Source: Aquamicrobium zhengzhouense (GTDB lineage: Bacteria; Pseudomonadota; Alphaproteobacteria; Rhizobiales; Rhizobiaceae). From it: a stretch of DNA of 64,000 bases. Of this stretch, positions 45,019 through 53,052 are shown piece after piece (position 1 is the stretch's first letter; every line of letters begins with the position of its first letter). The DNA is taken from NCBI RefSeq assembly GCF_016124105.1, contig NZ_JADGMQ010000009.1:1-64000 (forward strand), given 5' to 3'. Under the pieces are notes generated by a model. That model was not told where the DNA came from and did no database searches. It saw only the letters and a list, made by a program, of their open reading frames with translations. Position numbers and translations under genes: made by a program.

Positions 45019-45765
45019 TCAGCCTCCCAGATATGCGTCGATGACAGTTTGGTTCGCGCGGATTTCAGCTGGTGTGCCTTCCGCGATGATCGCACCTTCT
45101 GCGAGGACGACGATCCTGGTGCACAGGCTCATCACGAACTCCATATTGTGCTCGATCACCACGAATGTGGTCCCATGTTCCGCGTTGTAGGCGATCAGCC
45201 TCTCTTTAAGGTGCGCCAACATCGTCAGGTTGACGCCGCCCGCGGGCTCATCGAGCAGCACAAGATCAGGTCCGGCCATAAAGGCCATCGCGACGTCCAC
45301 CAGCTTCTGCTGGCCAAAGGACAGCGAACCGGCCGGAGTGTCGCGCAGATGGGTGAGACGGAAGAACTCGATCATCTGGTCCGCTGCTGCGGTCAGACCT
45401 GCGTCCGGAGGGCCGAACAAGCGGGACGTCAGTGTCCCTTTATGCTCTTGCCCAGCCACGATGATGTTCTCCAGCACGGTCATTTGCGGGAAAACGGACA
45501 ATTGCTGGAAGGTGCGGCCGACGCCCAAGCGATTTAGCTTGCTCGCCCGCATACCCGTGACGGGAGTTCCCTTGACCTCCACCGTGCCGTTATCAGGTGG
45601 CAGTTGGCCGAGAATGCTGTTGAACAGCGTCGACTTTCCGGAGCCGTTGGGGCCAATCAGACCAAGAATTTCGCCCTGATGTACGTCGAAGGAGACGTCA
45701 CGCACGGCATGAATGCCGCCAAAACTCTTGGAGATGTTCCGGATTGAGAGGATGGGCGCGGTCAT
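45019..45765 (-). CDS. livG: Branched-chain amino acid-type ABC transporter ATPase LivG
   Basis: The 248-residue protein shows GPNGSGKSTLFNSILG (Walker A), SLSFGQQKLVDVAMAF (signature) and DLVLLDEPAGGVN (Walker B with the LivG AGGVN motif). It overlaps livM by four bases. The GRTFQQLSVFPQMTVLENI segment, typical of LivG, lies near residue 85. Confidence 0.93.
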   Translation of the reverse strand: MTAPILSIRNISKSFGGIHAVRDVSFDVHQGEILGLIGPNGSGKSTLFNSILGQLPPDNGTVEVKGTPVTGMRASKLNRLGVGRTFQQLSVFPQMTVLENIIVAGQEHKGTLTSRLFGPPDAGLTAAADQMIEFFRLTHLRDTPAGSLSFGQQKLVDVAMAFMAGPDLVLLDEPAGGVNLTMLAHLKERLIAYNAEHGTTFVVIEHNMEFVMSLCTRIVVLAEGAIIAEGTPAEIRANQTVIDAYLGG

Positions 45766-46742
45766 TTCAGTGTCGGCTCCTGCTTCACATCAGCGCGAAT
45801 TTGAGCCTTGCCGAAAAGACGGTTTCGCAAGAGGTCCCAGACCCCGATTAGTCCCTTTGGCGTGAACACCAGCATCAGGATAACGAGGGCGGCGTAGATG
45901 ATCAGGTAATAGCCTTCGGTGAAGCGCAGCATTTCAGGCAGGAGGATAACGACGCCTGCACCGAGGAATGGGCCAAAGAAGAAGCCTGCACCTCCGACTA
46001 CGACCATCAGCAGGATCCGGAAGGAGTGAGCAACTGCAAACGATCCGGGCTCGATGAACTGAACCAGGGGAGTTACCAGCGCGCCAGCCAGCCCGCCATA
46101 TGCGGAACCAATCGCGAAAGCGAGAAGCGTGATGCGGCGTGTATCGACGCCAAGGCTCTCCGCCCGGATCGGGTTCTCACGCAACGCCTTGAATGCGCGG
46201 CCCCATGGTGAGCGAACGATCCACCACATGATCGCCGCTGCAACGATAGTGATTGCCAAAGTGAAATAATAGAAATTGTGCTGCTTCATCGTGGAGAAGA
46301 AGCCGAAATCAGGCCGGGGCATGCCGACCAGACCGTAATTGCCGCCGGTGAGCCAATCCTCATTGCGCAGCACGAGAAAAACCAGAGTGTTGAAGGCCAG
46401 GGTGACGAAGGCAAGGAAATGCCCCTTCACACGTAGCGCCGGATAGCCCAGCACAAGGCCGATCACGAAGCAAAGAAGAAGCGCTGGCACCAGCGCCGCC
46501 ATCCAGTGCCACCCTGCAAGGGTCAGAAGGGCGGTCGTGTAAGCGCCGATCGCCATGAAGGAGGCTTGGGCGAGCGAGATCTGTCCAGCATAGCCGAGGG
46601 TCAGGTTGAGCCCCATCGAGGCAATCGAGAAGATCAGCCACGAGGTCAGGACATAGGTGATGTAATTGCCCTGTCCGATCGGCGCGACGATTGCTGCCAG
46701 CAGAAGAAGAGCGATCAGGAAGGGTCGCAGCAGAGAGCGCAT
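45762..46742 (-). CDS. livM: LIV-type ABC transporter permease LivM
   Basis: The 326-residue permease has about nine to ten hydrophobic helices, the NLTLGYAGQISLAQASFMAIGAY region early in the sequence, the EAA-type loop RSPWGRAFKALRENPIRAESLGVDTRRI, and a GGAGFFFGPFLGA segment near the C-terminus. It pairs with LivH. It overlaps livG by four bases and livH by one, so the permease and ATPase genes are co-translated. Confidence 0.92.
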   Translation of the reverse strand: MRSLLRPFLIALLLLAAIVAPIGQGNYITYVLTSWLIFSIASMGLNLTLGYAGQISLAQASFMAIGAYTTALLTLAGWHWMAALVPALLLCFVIGLVLGYPALRVKGHFLAFVTLAFNTLVFLVLRNEDWLTGGNYGLVGMPRPDFGFFSTMKQHNFYYFTLAITIVAAAIMWWIVRSPWGRAFKALRENPIRAESLGVDTRRITLLAFAIGSAYGGLAGALVTPLVQFIEPGSFAVAHSFRILLMVVVGGAGFFFGPFLGAGVVILLPEMLRFTEGYYLIIYAALVILMLVFTPKGLIGVWDLLRNRLFGKAQIRADVKQEPTLK

Positions 46743-47620
46743 CAGACGGCCCTCCCCTCAGAGGTGCCCATGATGCCCTGCGGACGCAGGAGAATAATCA
46801 CGATCAGCAAGATAAGCGGTAACGCAGCGCGATACTCGGCGGTGATGTAAGTAGCGACGAAATTATCGAGCACACCTATGAGCAACCCACCCACCAAAGC
46901 GCCGCGGATCTGGTTGAAACCGCCGACAATAGCCGCAATGAAAGCGACGAGGCCCAAGGTCTCGCCGTTGGAGAATTTGGCGAGGTAGACCGGCGTGATC
47001 AGGAATGAAGCAAGGGCTGCCAGCGCCGCATTGATCAAAAACGCATACATGATCATGCGTTTGACATCGACGCCGAGGATCTCGGCAACGGCCGGGTTTT
47101 GAGCCGCAGCCTGCATCGACCGACCTGTGCGGGTGCGGTTCAGGAAGAGCGTCAGGAGAATGACGACGCCGAGTGAAATCACCAGGTTCAGCAGGTCTTG
47201 CATCGAGACCACTGCACCGAACACATGGATCGGGTCGGTCGGGAACAGCGGCGGGAACGGTTGGGCTTCAGCACCATAGAACTCCTTGACGCTTTCTCGC
47301 AGGAGGATGCCAAGCGCCATCGTGGCGATGATCAGCGAGATGCCGCCCGACGGCAGGATCGGTTCGACAATCAGCTTTTTGAACACGAAGCCAAGAACGA
47401 CGATCGACGCCAGAAGGGCAAAGCCCACAGCCAGAGCAAGCGGGAAACCCAGCACATGCATGCCGACCAGCACGAAGAAGGCCGGGACCATCACGAACTC
47501 GCCTTGGGCAAAGTTCACGGTTTGGGCGGCTTGCCAGACAAGGGTGAAACCGATTGCGACGAGCGCGTAGATCGATCCGGTAGCGAGACCGGACAGCAGA
47601 ACTTGCAGGAACTGCGACAT
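46742..47620 (-). CDS. livH: LIV-type ABC transporter permease LivH
   Basis: The 292-residue permease has the LivH start LLSGLATGSIYALVAIGFTLVWQAAQTVNFAQGE, the loop TRTGRSMQAAAQNPAVAEILGVDVKRM and the GGFNQIRGALVGGLLIG segment. It is separated from the binding-protein gene by 60 bases that contain a hairpin (47641-47662), an arrangement that usually lowers permease expression relative to the binding protein. Confidence 0.92.
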   Translation of the reverse strand: MSQFLQVLLSGLATGSIYALVAIGFTLVWQAAQTVNFAQGEFVMVPAFFVLVGMHVLGFPLALAVGFALLASIVVLGFVFKKLIVEPILPSGGISLIIATMALGILLRESVKEFYGAEAQPFPPLFPTDPIHVFGAVVSMQDLLNLVISLGVVILLTLFLNRTRTGRSMQAAAQNPAVAEILGVDVKRMIMYAFLINAALAALASFLITPVYLAKFSNGETLGLVAFIAAIVGGFNQIRGALVGGLLIGVLDNFVATYITAEYRAALPLILLIVIILLRPQGIMGTSEGRAV

Positions 47621-47640
47621 AAGAATTCCTTCAGGCAGGG

Positions 47641-47662
47641 GCGGCCACCCGAAGGCGGCCGC
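47641..47662 (-). promoter_or_regulatory. Intercistronic hairpin between the binding-protein and livH genes
   Basis: Arms GCGGCC and GGCCGC enclose a 10-base loop directly after the binding-protein stop. No T-run follows, so it is more likely an mRNA-stabilising hairpin than a full terminator. Confidence 0.5.
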
Positions 47663-47680
47663 GACTGCATCGAAAAGGGA

Positions 47681-48817
47681 TTAATTGGCCGGGACTGTAC
47701 CGATGACCACAGGTGCGCCGTCCTTGACCTGAACCATGAAGCTCGGGCGCGACATCTCGCCTGTCTCATCCCAGCAAGTGTCGAGCAGCATGCGTGGATA
47801 TTCGGCGACAGGGAGGCACAGGTTCTTCATCGCGTCAGCGAACTTTGCGCCGTCGAACTCGCCGACCTTTTCGGTGACATACTTCGTGGCCCAAGCACCG
47901 ATATAGCCCTTGATCGCATCATGGGTCGGGTTGCGCTTGAACTGTGCAACGAACTTTTCGTTGAACTCGGCAATGCCAGGGATCTCGGTTGCCGTTGCAG
48001 TCACTCCGACATGCGCGATAGCGTTTTCAGCGGCACCGCCAGCAAGCTCGATGACCTTAGCCTCAGTGAGCGTCACTTCGCCGACGAGCGGCATTGAAAG
48101 TCCCTGCTTTTTAGCTTCGATCAGGAAACGAGCTGCTTCTTCCTGGTTCATGTAGACGAACACGGCGTCTGCGCCCGAATCCTTCAGCTTCGCGACGTCG
48201 GATGCATAATCGGTCGCGCCCTGCTCCGAGGGAACGTCAGCGATGACTTCAATGCCGATCTTTTCCATCTCAGCGGCGAAGACGTCGCGACCACCCTTGC
48301 CGAATTCGTTGTTCACCCAGGCGATGCCAACCTTCTGCGCTTTGAGCGTATCGGTGAAGTAGGGAACCAAAGCAGGAACGCCCTTTTGTGCGCCGGAGGA
48401 GGTGCGGAAGACGAACGGGTTGCCCTTCTGGACGATGGTGGGAGCTTCCGAACCTACGAATTGCGGGATCTCGCTCTGCTGGGCGACCAGCATGTTGACG
48501 AGGGTCGAGCCGGAATAGATGGTGCCCAGGATGGCGAAAGCGCCGTCGTCAATGGCTTTCTGCACCATTGCGCGCGAGACCTGCGGGTCGGTCTGCGTGT
48601 CGTACTCCGGCAGTTCTACCTGCTTACCGAGAATACCTCCGTCGGCATTGATTTCCTCGATAGCGATCTTGATGCCATCGCGCCAATTGGTGCCTGCCGG
48701 CGCGCCGGCGCCAGAAAGTTCCGCTACCATCGCAATCTTGGCGACGTCCTGAGCCTGAACTGAAGACACACCCATAAGCAGCGCCGTGCTAAGCGCCAGA
48801 AGAATTTTTCGGTTCAT
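47681..48817 (-). CDS. LIV-type ABC transporter substrate-binding protein
   Basis: The 378-residue product from ATG 48817 (after GAGGGTGG) has a signal peptide (MNRKILLALSTALLMGVSSVQA) and a type I periplasmic-binding fold with AELSGAGAPAGTNWRDGIKIAIEEINADGGILGK (residues about 32-65), FGKGGRDVFAAEMEK near residue 185 and a CWDETGEMSRP segment near the C-terminus. It captures the substrate for LivHMGF. No residues visible here settle the ligand. It is the promoter-proximal gene of the cluster. Confidence 0.92.
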   Translation of the reverse strand: MNRKILLALSTALLMGVSSVQAQDVAKIAMVAELSGAGAPAGTNWRDGIKIAIEEINADGGILGKQVELPEYDTQTDPQVSRAMVQKAIDDGAFAILGTIYSGSTLVNMLVAQQSEIPQFVGSEAPTIVQKGNPFVFRTSSGAQKGVPALVPYFTDTLKAQKVGIAWVNNEFGKGGRDVFAAEMEKIGIEVIADVPSEQGATDYASDVAKLKDSGADAVFVYMNQEEAARFLIEAKKQGLSMPLVGEVTLTEAKVIELAGGAAENAIAHVGVTATATEIPGIAEFNEKFVAQFKRNPTHDAIKGYIGAWATKYVTEKVGEFDGAKFADAMKNLCLPVAEYPRMLLDTCWDETGEMSRPSFMVQVKDGAPVVIGTVPAN

Positions 48818-48988
48818 TCCACCCTCCCTCAATACCGGGGCCCAACCGGCGCCGTCCCCCTATGCGCCGCCGCGGCATCAAAATGCTTCGAGGAGACTAA
48901 GACTGGTGGATGTCGCACATTCCCCGGGGGCAAGGCAAGATAATCTCATGGGGTAAGCGGAGTGGGTGCACAAAGGAGGATATTCGCT

Positions 48989-50158
48989 TCAAGGCTTAAG
49001 GACGACCTTTATGCAGCCGTCTTTTTTGTCACGGAATGTCTTGTAGAATTCAGGGCCTTCTTCGAGTGTTCCGCGGTGGGTGATCACGAACGATGGGTCA
49101 ATCTCTTCATCGAGAATGCGCTGCATGAGGAGAGGCAGGTAGCGCTGGACCGGGGTCTGGGCCATGCGGAAGGTCAGGCCGCGATTGACGGCAGAACCCA
49201 TCGGGATCTTGTCGAGAAAGCCGCCATAGACGCCGACGATTGAAACGGTGCCGAAATTGCGCGTGCACTGGATCGCCTGGCGAAGAACATGCGGCCTATC
49301 GGTCGCCATGTATGTAGCGACCTTTATACGGTCGATAATCGAGTCAAAGCTTGCCGCGGCATGCGCTTCGCTGCCGACGGCATCAATAGAGGCGTCGACA
49401 CCACGGCCGTCGGTCATCTCACGGAGCTTTTCGTAGATGTCCTCATCCATGAAATCCAGCGTCTCTGCGCCTGCGGCCCGAGCCATCGCTAAACGCTCGG
49501 GCACTGTATCGATCGCTATGACACGGTGGGCACCGAGGATGAACGCGCTTTTGATTGCCATCTGCCCGACTGGCCCGCATCCCCAGACCGCAAGCGTGTC
49601 TTCGGGCTGAATGTTGCAGAACTCCGCAGCCATGTATCCGGTCGGAAAGATATCGGAGAGGAACAGGGCCTGTTCGTCGGATAGCCCGTCCGGAACCTTG
49701 ATTGGGCCGACATCTGCAAAGGGCACGCGCAGGTATTCAGCTTGCCCGCCGGAATAACCACCCAAAAGATGCGAGTAGCCGAAAAGTCCTGCGGGAGAGT
49801 AGCCCCACATCTTCTCCGCTTTTTCCTTGTCCGGGTTCGACCTCTCGCAAGCGGAATAATACCCGCGCTTGCAGAAGAAACATTGACCGCATGAGATGGT
49901 GAACGGGACAACCACCCGATCGCCGACTTTCAAGTCACCTGCATCAGGGCCTACTTCGACGACTTCGCCCATGGTCTCATGCCCGACAATGTCACCAGAG
50001 TGCATGTCCGGAATTGCGCCGTCATAAATGTGAAGGTCCGACCCGCAGATCGCGCAAGCTGTTACTTTGATGATCGCGTCACGCGGATGCTCGATTCTGG
50101 GATCGGGGACGCTTTCGCAGCGTATGTCGCTTTTCCCGTGCCAGGTGAGAGCTTTCAT
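48989..50158 (-). CDS. Zinc-dependent alcohol dehydrogenase
   Basis: The 389-residue MDR enzyme has catalytic-zinc ligands in [10 protein letters not shown] and GHETMGEV, the structural zinc cysteines in [16 protein letters not shown], and the NAD-binding [10 protein letters not shown] motif near residue 190. The [17 protein letters not shown] and glycine-rich [16 protein letters not shown] segments are typical of the group annotated as glutathione-independent formaldehyde or general alcohol dehydrogenases. It lies after the terminator of the DUF3618 operon, so it has its own promoter. Confidence 0.92.
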   Translation of the reverse strand: MKALTWHGKSDIRCESVPDPRIEHPRDAIIKVTACAICGSDLHIYDGAIPDMHSGDIVGHETMGEVVEVGPDAGDLKVGDRVVVPFTISCGQCFFCKRGYYSACERSNPDKEKAEKMWGYSPAGLFGYSHLLGGYSGGQAEYLRVPFADVGPIKVPDGLSDEQALFLSDIFPTGYMAAEFCNIQPEDTLAVWGCGPVGQMAIKSAFILGAHRVIAIDTVPERLAMARAAGAETLDFMDEDIYEKLREMTDGRGVDASIDAVGSEAHAAASFDSIIDRIKVATYMATDRPHVLRQAIQCTRNFGTVSIVGVYGGFLDKIPMGSAVNRGLTFRMAQTPVQRYLPLLMQRILDEEIDPSFVITHRGTLEEGPEFYKTFRDKKDGCIKVVLKP

Positions 50159-50195
50159 TGCAGTCTCCGATGGCTAAGTCTGAAAGGAAGAAAAT

Positions 50196-50219
50196 GGGCG
50201 CCTGCACTGGCAGACGCCC
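50196..50219 (-). terminator. Terminator of the DUF3618 operon
   Basis: Ten-base arms with one mismatch (50196-50205 and 50210-50219) and a 4-base loop are followed on the minus strand by ATTTTCTTCC. Confidence 0.75.
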
Positions 50220-50226
50220 ACGGGGA

Positions 50227-51207
50227 TCAAATGCGTCCAGGCAGAGGCTTGTCGCCTGGCGGGTTTTCGGATCGATCACTGCCAGTTTGTGTTGGTTCGG
50301 AACCTGGATCGGTCTGCGTGCTTCCCAGCGCGTCATGCGCGGCTTGCGAAAGCTCCTCGCCTGCAGCTTTTGCTACTTTTGAGATCCGCTCGGTTACCGG
50401 CTCACCTGATTTGGTCAGGCCCTGCCGGTGTGCCTCGTCTTTGGCTGCGGAGTAAGCGTCACCAGCCACCTCTTTTGCACGTTCGACACCTTCCGTCAGA
50501 ACCCGCTCAGCTTGTTCTTTAGCTGAACGTGCTGCTGCCCCAAGATAACGTTCCTCGGTACGTGATGCGGGGACCATGGCTCCGAGTGCGGCTCCAACGG
50601 CTACCCCAATCGCGCCGATAATAAGGGGCTCTCGTTCAAGCGTTTCAGAGAACGTATCTCTTGCCCTCAGACCTGCCTGGCTCGCCGAGTGGTGGAGTGA
50701 GCTCGCACCTGAATGGAGCTGATCGCGCATGTCATGCATGGTCTCGCGTGCATATTGGCCAGCTTGGCTCGCAGCGCCCCCAACGGTTGAGGCGGTACGT
50801 GACGCAGCATCGCCTGCGCTTGCGAGGCCAGAACCAACGGAAGACGCCAACGATGAGGCGTCGTCCTCCGAGCCGTCGTCACCGCCTGACTCCGCGTAGT
50901 TGCGAGCTGACCCGGCGTGCAGGGACGTCGCCATGGTGTGGGCCGGCCGACTGTGCGTTGTACCGGAACCGGACATCAGCCAGGCGACACCACCGCCTAT
51001 CAATGCGAGTGCAAGCGGATTGTCTCGCACCTGATCCTTCAGATTGGTGAGGAAGCGCTGCGCATCTCCTTCCTTGAAGTAACCAAGTGCCTCGTCCATC
51101 AACTGCCCCGGAGACATCTTGTCTCGTAATTGGCGCGTCGTTTCGCTGATCTCGGCGCGAACCTGTTCGGCTTCGCGCCCAAGTTCGGAGGGGGATCGAT
51201 CCGTCAT
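50227..51207 (-). CDS. DUF3618-domain membrane-associated protein
   Basis: The 326-residue protein begins with a DUF3618 motif (REAEQVRAEISETTRQLRDKMSPGQL) and has one hydrophobic segment (NPLALALIGGGVAWLM, about residue 62) and a second near residue 210 (IIGAIGVAVGAALGAMVPAS). Between them lies a long Ala/Ser-rich helical stretch with repeats such as SQAGQYARETMHDMRDQL. It is the last gene of a three-gene stress operon with a holin-like protein, a layout common in alphaproteobacteria. Function is unknown; a membrane-stabilising role is only inferred. Confidence 0.85.
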   Translation of the reverse strand: MTDRSPSELGREAEQVRAEISETTRQLRDKMSPGQLMDEALGYFKEGDAQRFLTNLKDQVRDNPLALALIGGGVAWLMSGSGTTHSRPAHTMATSLHAGSARNYAESGGDDGSEDDASSLASSVGSGLASAGDAASRTASTVGGAASQAGQYARETMHDMRDQLHSGASSLHHSASQAGLRARDTFSETLEREPLIIGAIGVAVGAALGAMVPASRTEERYLGAAARSAKEQAERVLTEGVERAKEVAGDAYSAAKDEAHRQGLTKSGEPVTERISKVAKAAGEELSQAAHDALGSTQTDPGSEPTQTGSDRSENPPGDKPLPGRI

Positions 51208-51599
51208 GGTGTCTGCTCCCGTGCGAGTTGTCCGTCCTTGCGAAGCTGCGCCGCCGTACGGCTTGGCGTAAGCTCGGATGGGGACATATTGGATGTGCCA
51301 CGTTTGACCAGAATGGCTCCGATCACGGCCACGATGATGCCGACGATGAGAGCGGCCCACCCTGCTCTCAAGCCAGCTTCAACGAGCCCTGCGATCAACG
51401 CCTGAAGAAGTACGATCAACGCTGCCAGAAGAAGCATCGCTCCGGCGGCGATTTCCATGACGCCGCTCCCCGCCCGGCTGGCATTTTCCTTGAGCTCGCT
51501 GCGCAAAAGCTGGCCTTCTGTGCGCACGAGGGTCGAAAGCTGCTCGACCAGGTCGGTTACAAGGCTTGGGATCGTCTTGGGATCGCGATCAACGCTCAT
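51204..51599 (-). CDS. Phage holin-like DUF1469 (holin superfamily III-type) membrane protein
   Basis: The 131-residue protein has two hydrophobic segments (GVMEIAAGAMLLLAALIVLLQ and WAALIVGIIVAVIGAILV) after an amphipathic LVEQLSTLVRTEGQLLRSELKE start, the pattern of the DUF1469 family. Despite the family name no phage genes are near. It overlaps both neighbours (ATGA), so it belongs to the envelope-stress operon. Confidence 0.85.
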   Translation of the reverse strand: MSVDRDPKTIPSLVTDLVEQLSTLVRTEGQLLRSELKENASRAGSGVMEIAAGAMLLLAALIVLLQALIAGLVEAGLRAGWAALIVGIIVAVIGAILVKRGTSNMSPSELTPSRTAAQLRKDGQLAREQTP

Positions 51600-52180
51600 G
51601 ACGGATCCTCCTGGGTGCGATCGGCAAAATTTCTGCTCGCGCTTGAGGTGTCGTGAGCGCTGGAGGAACGGCTACTCCCCGAAGTTGCCGTCGATGCCAC
51701 CCGGCCGAGTGCGAAACCCGCCAGAATCGAACCGGCGACAAACCCCAAAGGATTTTCGCGACCAAACCTCCGGACGGCATCCAGCATCTCACCAGACGAT
51801 TTGCCATCAATTGAGCGAGACAGAGTCTCCAGGCCGGAGGCCGCATGTGAGACCAGTTCCGCAGCGGGCCCGGTCTTGTTCCGCGATAGTTCATCGCTGG
51901 CCGCTCGCAATGCGCCCGCAAAGCCCTCCAGGTGGGAGGTGGCGGCACCTTTCGCCCGCTCAGCTTGCTCGGCTGCCGTGCGCGCGGCTTCTTCTTTCAA
52001 AGTTGCAGCCTCATGGGCAACCGCATCCCGAGCTCCGGATGCCATTTGCCCAAGCGAGGAACGCTGGGAGGTCGATTGCTCACCGGATGCGCCCGGTTGT
52101 TGCGGTGTGCCGGCGGTTGACGCACCTGGCGTTGCTGTAGGTGAGGTCGATGTGTCTGGTGTGCGCTCATTCGGGTTCAT
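51596..52180 (-). CDS. Hypothetical Ala/Ser-rich protein of the stress operon
   Basis: The product from ATG 52180 is about 194 residues. A disordered Thr/Ser/Pro N-terminus (MNPNERTPDTSTSPTATPG) is followed by an amphipathic helix rich in Ala and Glu (AHEAATLKEEAARTAAEQAERAKG) and a short hydrophobic segment (ENPLGFVAGSILAGFALGRVA) near residue 150, similar in plan to DUF3618-linked proteins. The frame is open upstream into the DUF892 gene, but a promoter motif and a hairpin lie between, and the ATG follows AGGAG. I do not assign a biochemical role. Confidence 0.75.
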   Translation of the reverse strand: MNPNERTPDTSTSPTATPGASTAGTPQQPGASGEQSTSQRSSLGQMASGARDAVAHEAATLKEEAARTAAEQAERAKGAATSHLEGFAGALRAASDELSRNKTGPAAELVSHAASGLETLSRSIDGKSSGEMLDAVRRFGRENPLGFVAGSILAGFALGRVASTATSGSSRSSSAHDTSSASRNFADRTQEDPS

Positions 52181-52198
52181 GGTGCGCTCCTGATGAAA

Positions 52199-52215
52199 AG
52201 CCCGCAATGCGGGCT
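52199..52215 (-). terminator. Hairpin with T-tail in the leader of the envelope-stress operon
   Basis: Perfect 7-base arms AGCCCGC and GCGGGCT enclose a 3-base loop and are followed on the minus strand by TTTTC, 19 bases before the ATG at 52180 and downstream of the GGAAC motif. It could attenuate the operon or act as a read-through terminator. Confidence 0.55.
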
Positions 52216-52251
52216 GCCAAGGACTAAGCTGCAAGCTGTTTTCCGCATCCG

Positions 52252-52276
52252 AACATGCAATATTGCGCGATGTTCC
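52252..52276 (-). promoter_or_regulatory. EcfG/RpoE2-type promoter motif for the envelope-stress operon
   Basis: GGAAC at 52276-52272 is followed after 16 bases by TGTT at 52255-52252, 72 bases before the ATG. Confidence 0.6.
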
Positions 52277-52304
52277 TCGCTCGCAGTGCTTGAGAAAGAA
52301 AAAG

Positions 52305-52320
52305 GACCGGGCTGCCGGTC
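52305..52320 (-). terminator. Terminator after the DUF892 gene
   Basis: Arms GACCGG and CCGGTC enclose a 4-base loop and are followed on the minus strand by CTTTTTCTTTC. It marks the expected end of the DUF892 transcript. Confidence 0.7.
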
Positions 52321-52323
52321 GTT

Positions 52324-52848
52324 CTATAGGCGCGTGCTCTCCGCGCTTTGCTTCGTCCAGAGATGCTTCCTGCCGGACAAGGTGCTGGATGGCGATTTCG
52401 CCCATATTATCTTCCAGCCACGCCGCCATGGCTTCTTCTTCCGCGCAGATTTCTTCGCACACTCGAGCCGTTTCCATGTCCCCGTCAGCCTCGGCCGCGG
52501 CGACAAGAATGCGGTAGGAAGCAATCTCCATATGCTCGAACGTGTAGCTGGCTAGGACGCCTTTAACGACCTCGTCGCCTGCAAATACGCCGCTAAGATT
52601 TTGCATCATCGCCGTGAATTTCATCGCATGTCCTTGATACCGGACGATGAAGCTCCCCGTCGTTCGATGCAGGATTCAAGCCGTGCCCGCTGGCGCTTCG
52701 TCTCCTCAAGATGCTGTTCGATGCGCGCTTTGAGGGACGGATAGTTCTCAATGCGCATTGCCGGGCCATTGAGCATTGTTTCCGCCTGCTCCTCCATGGC
52801 GTGCGCGTCACGAAGCCATTGGTCGACCCGGTCTTTGATGTCGGTCAT
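52324..52848 (-). pseudogene. DUF892/YciF-type ferritin-like protein, split by a frameshift
   Basis: The N-terminal half (ATG 52848 after AGGAGAA; MTDIKDRVDQWLRDAHAMEE to SSSGIKDMR) stops at 52621. The C-terminal half continues in another frame from ATG 52624 (MKFTAMMQNLSGVFAGDEVV, then FEHMEIASYRILVAAAEA and CEEICAEEEAMAAWL). One missing base near 52626 accounts for this; it creates an ATGA stop/start overlap that could permit re-initiation. The C-terminal frame then fails to stop at the family's usual end (EAKR), and the TAG at 52324 lies in a third frame before the terminator. DUF892 proteins are four-helix ferritin-like stress proteins. Confidence 0.75.
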
Positions 52849-52881
52849 GTCGTTCTCCTGGGTTGAGAGTTCGGGCTCCCC

Positions 52882-52906
52882 AACCGGCTCTGTGGCGACA
52901 TGTTCC
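52882..52906 (-). promoter_or_regulatory. EcfG/RpoE2-type promoter motif for the DUF892 gene
   Basis: GGAAC at 52906-52902 is followed after 16 bases by GGTT at 52885-52882, 34 bases before the ATG. Confidence 0.65.
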
Positions 52907-52942
52907 CTTGTCTACACCAATGTCATCGTCACGCATCCCAGA

Positions 52943-52968
52943 GGAACATTTGCAGTGGAAACGCTGTT
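52943..52968 (+). promoter_or_regulatory. EcfG/RpoE2-type promoter motif for glgE-treS
   Basis: GGAAC is followed after 17 bases by TGTT (N19 to TT), 85 bases before the glgE ATG and divergent from the DUF892 promoter. The spacing is one base longer than at the other sites. Confidence 0.5.
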
Positions 52969-53052
52969 CGGCCTGCAAAACAGAAGCCCGGAAGCAGTCC
53001 CACATTTTCCACTTCCAGTGCATTTGCAGGTTGTCCGAAAGGTCAGAACCGG

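Noticed and set aside
47198-48097. Plus-strand open frame opposite the LIV permease and binding-protein genes
   Set aside because: It spans two real genes and the gap between them on the other strand, and its highly charged composition is typical of antisense frames.
51204-51599. Prophage remnant suggested by the holin-family protein
   Set aside because: No lysin, terminase, integrase or attachment site is near; DUF1469 proteins are common in stress operons.
52900-53052. N-terminal extension of GlgE
   Set aside because: The extension is Cys/His-rich, unlike any GlgE, and spans the divergent promoter region.
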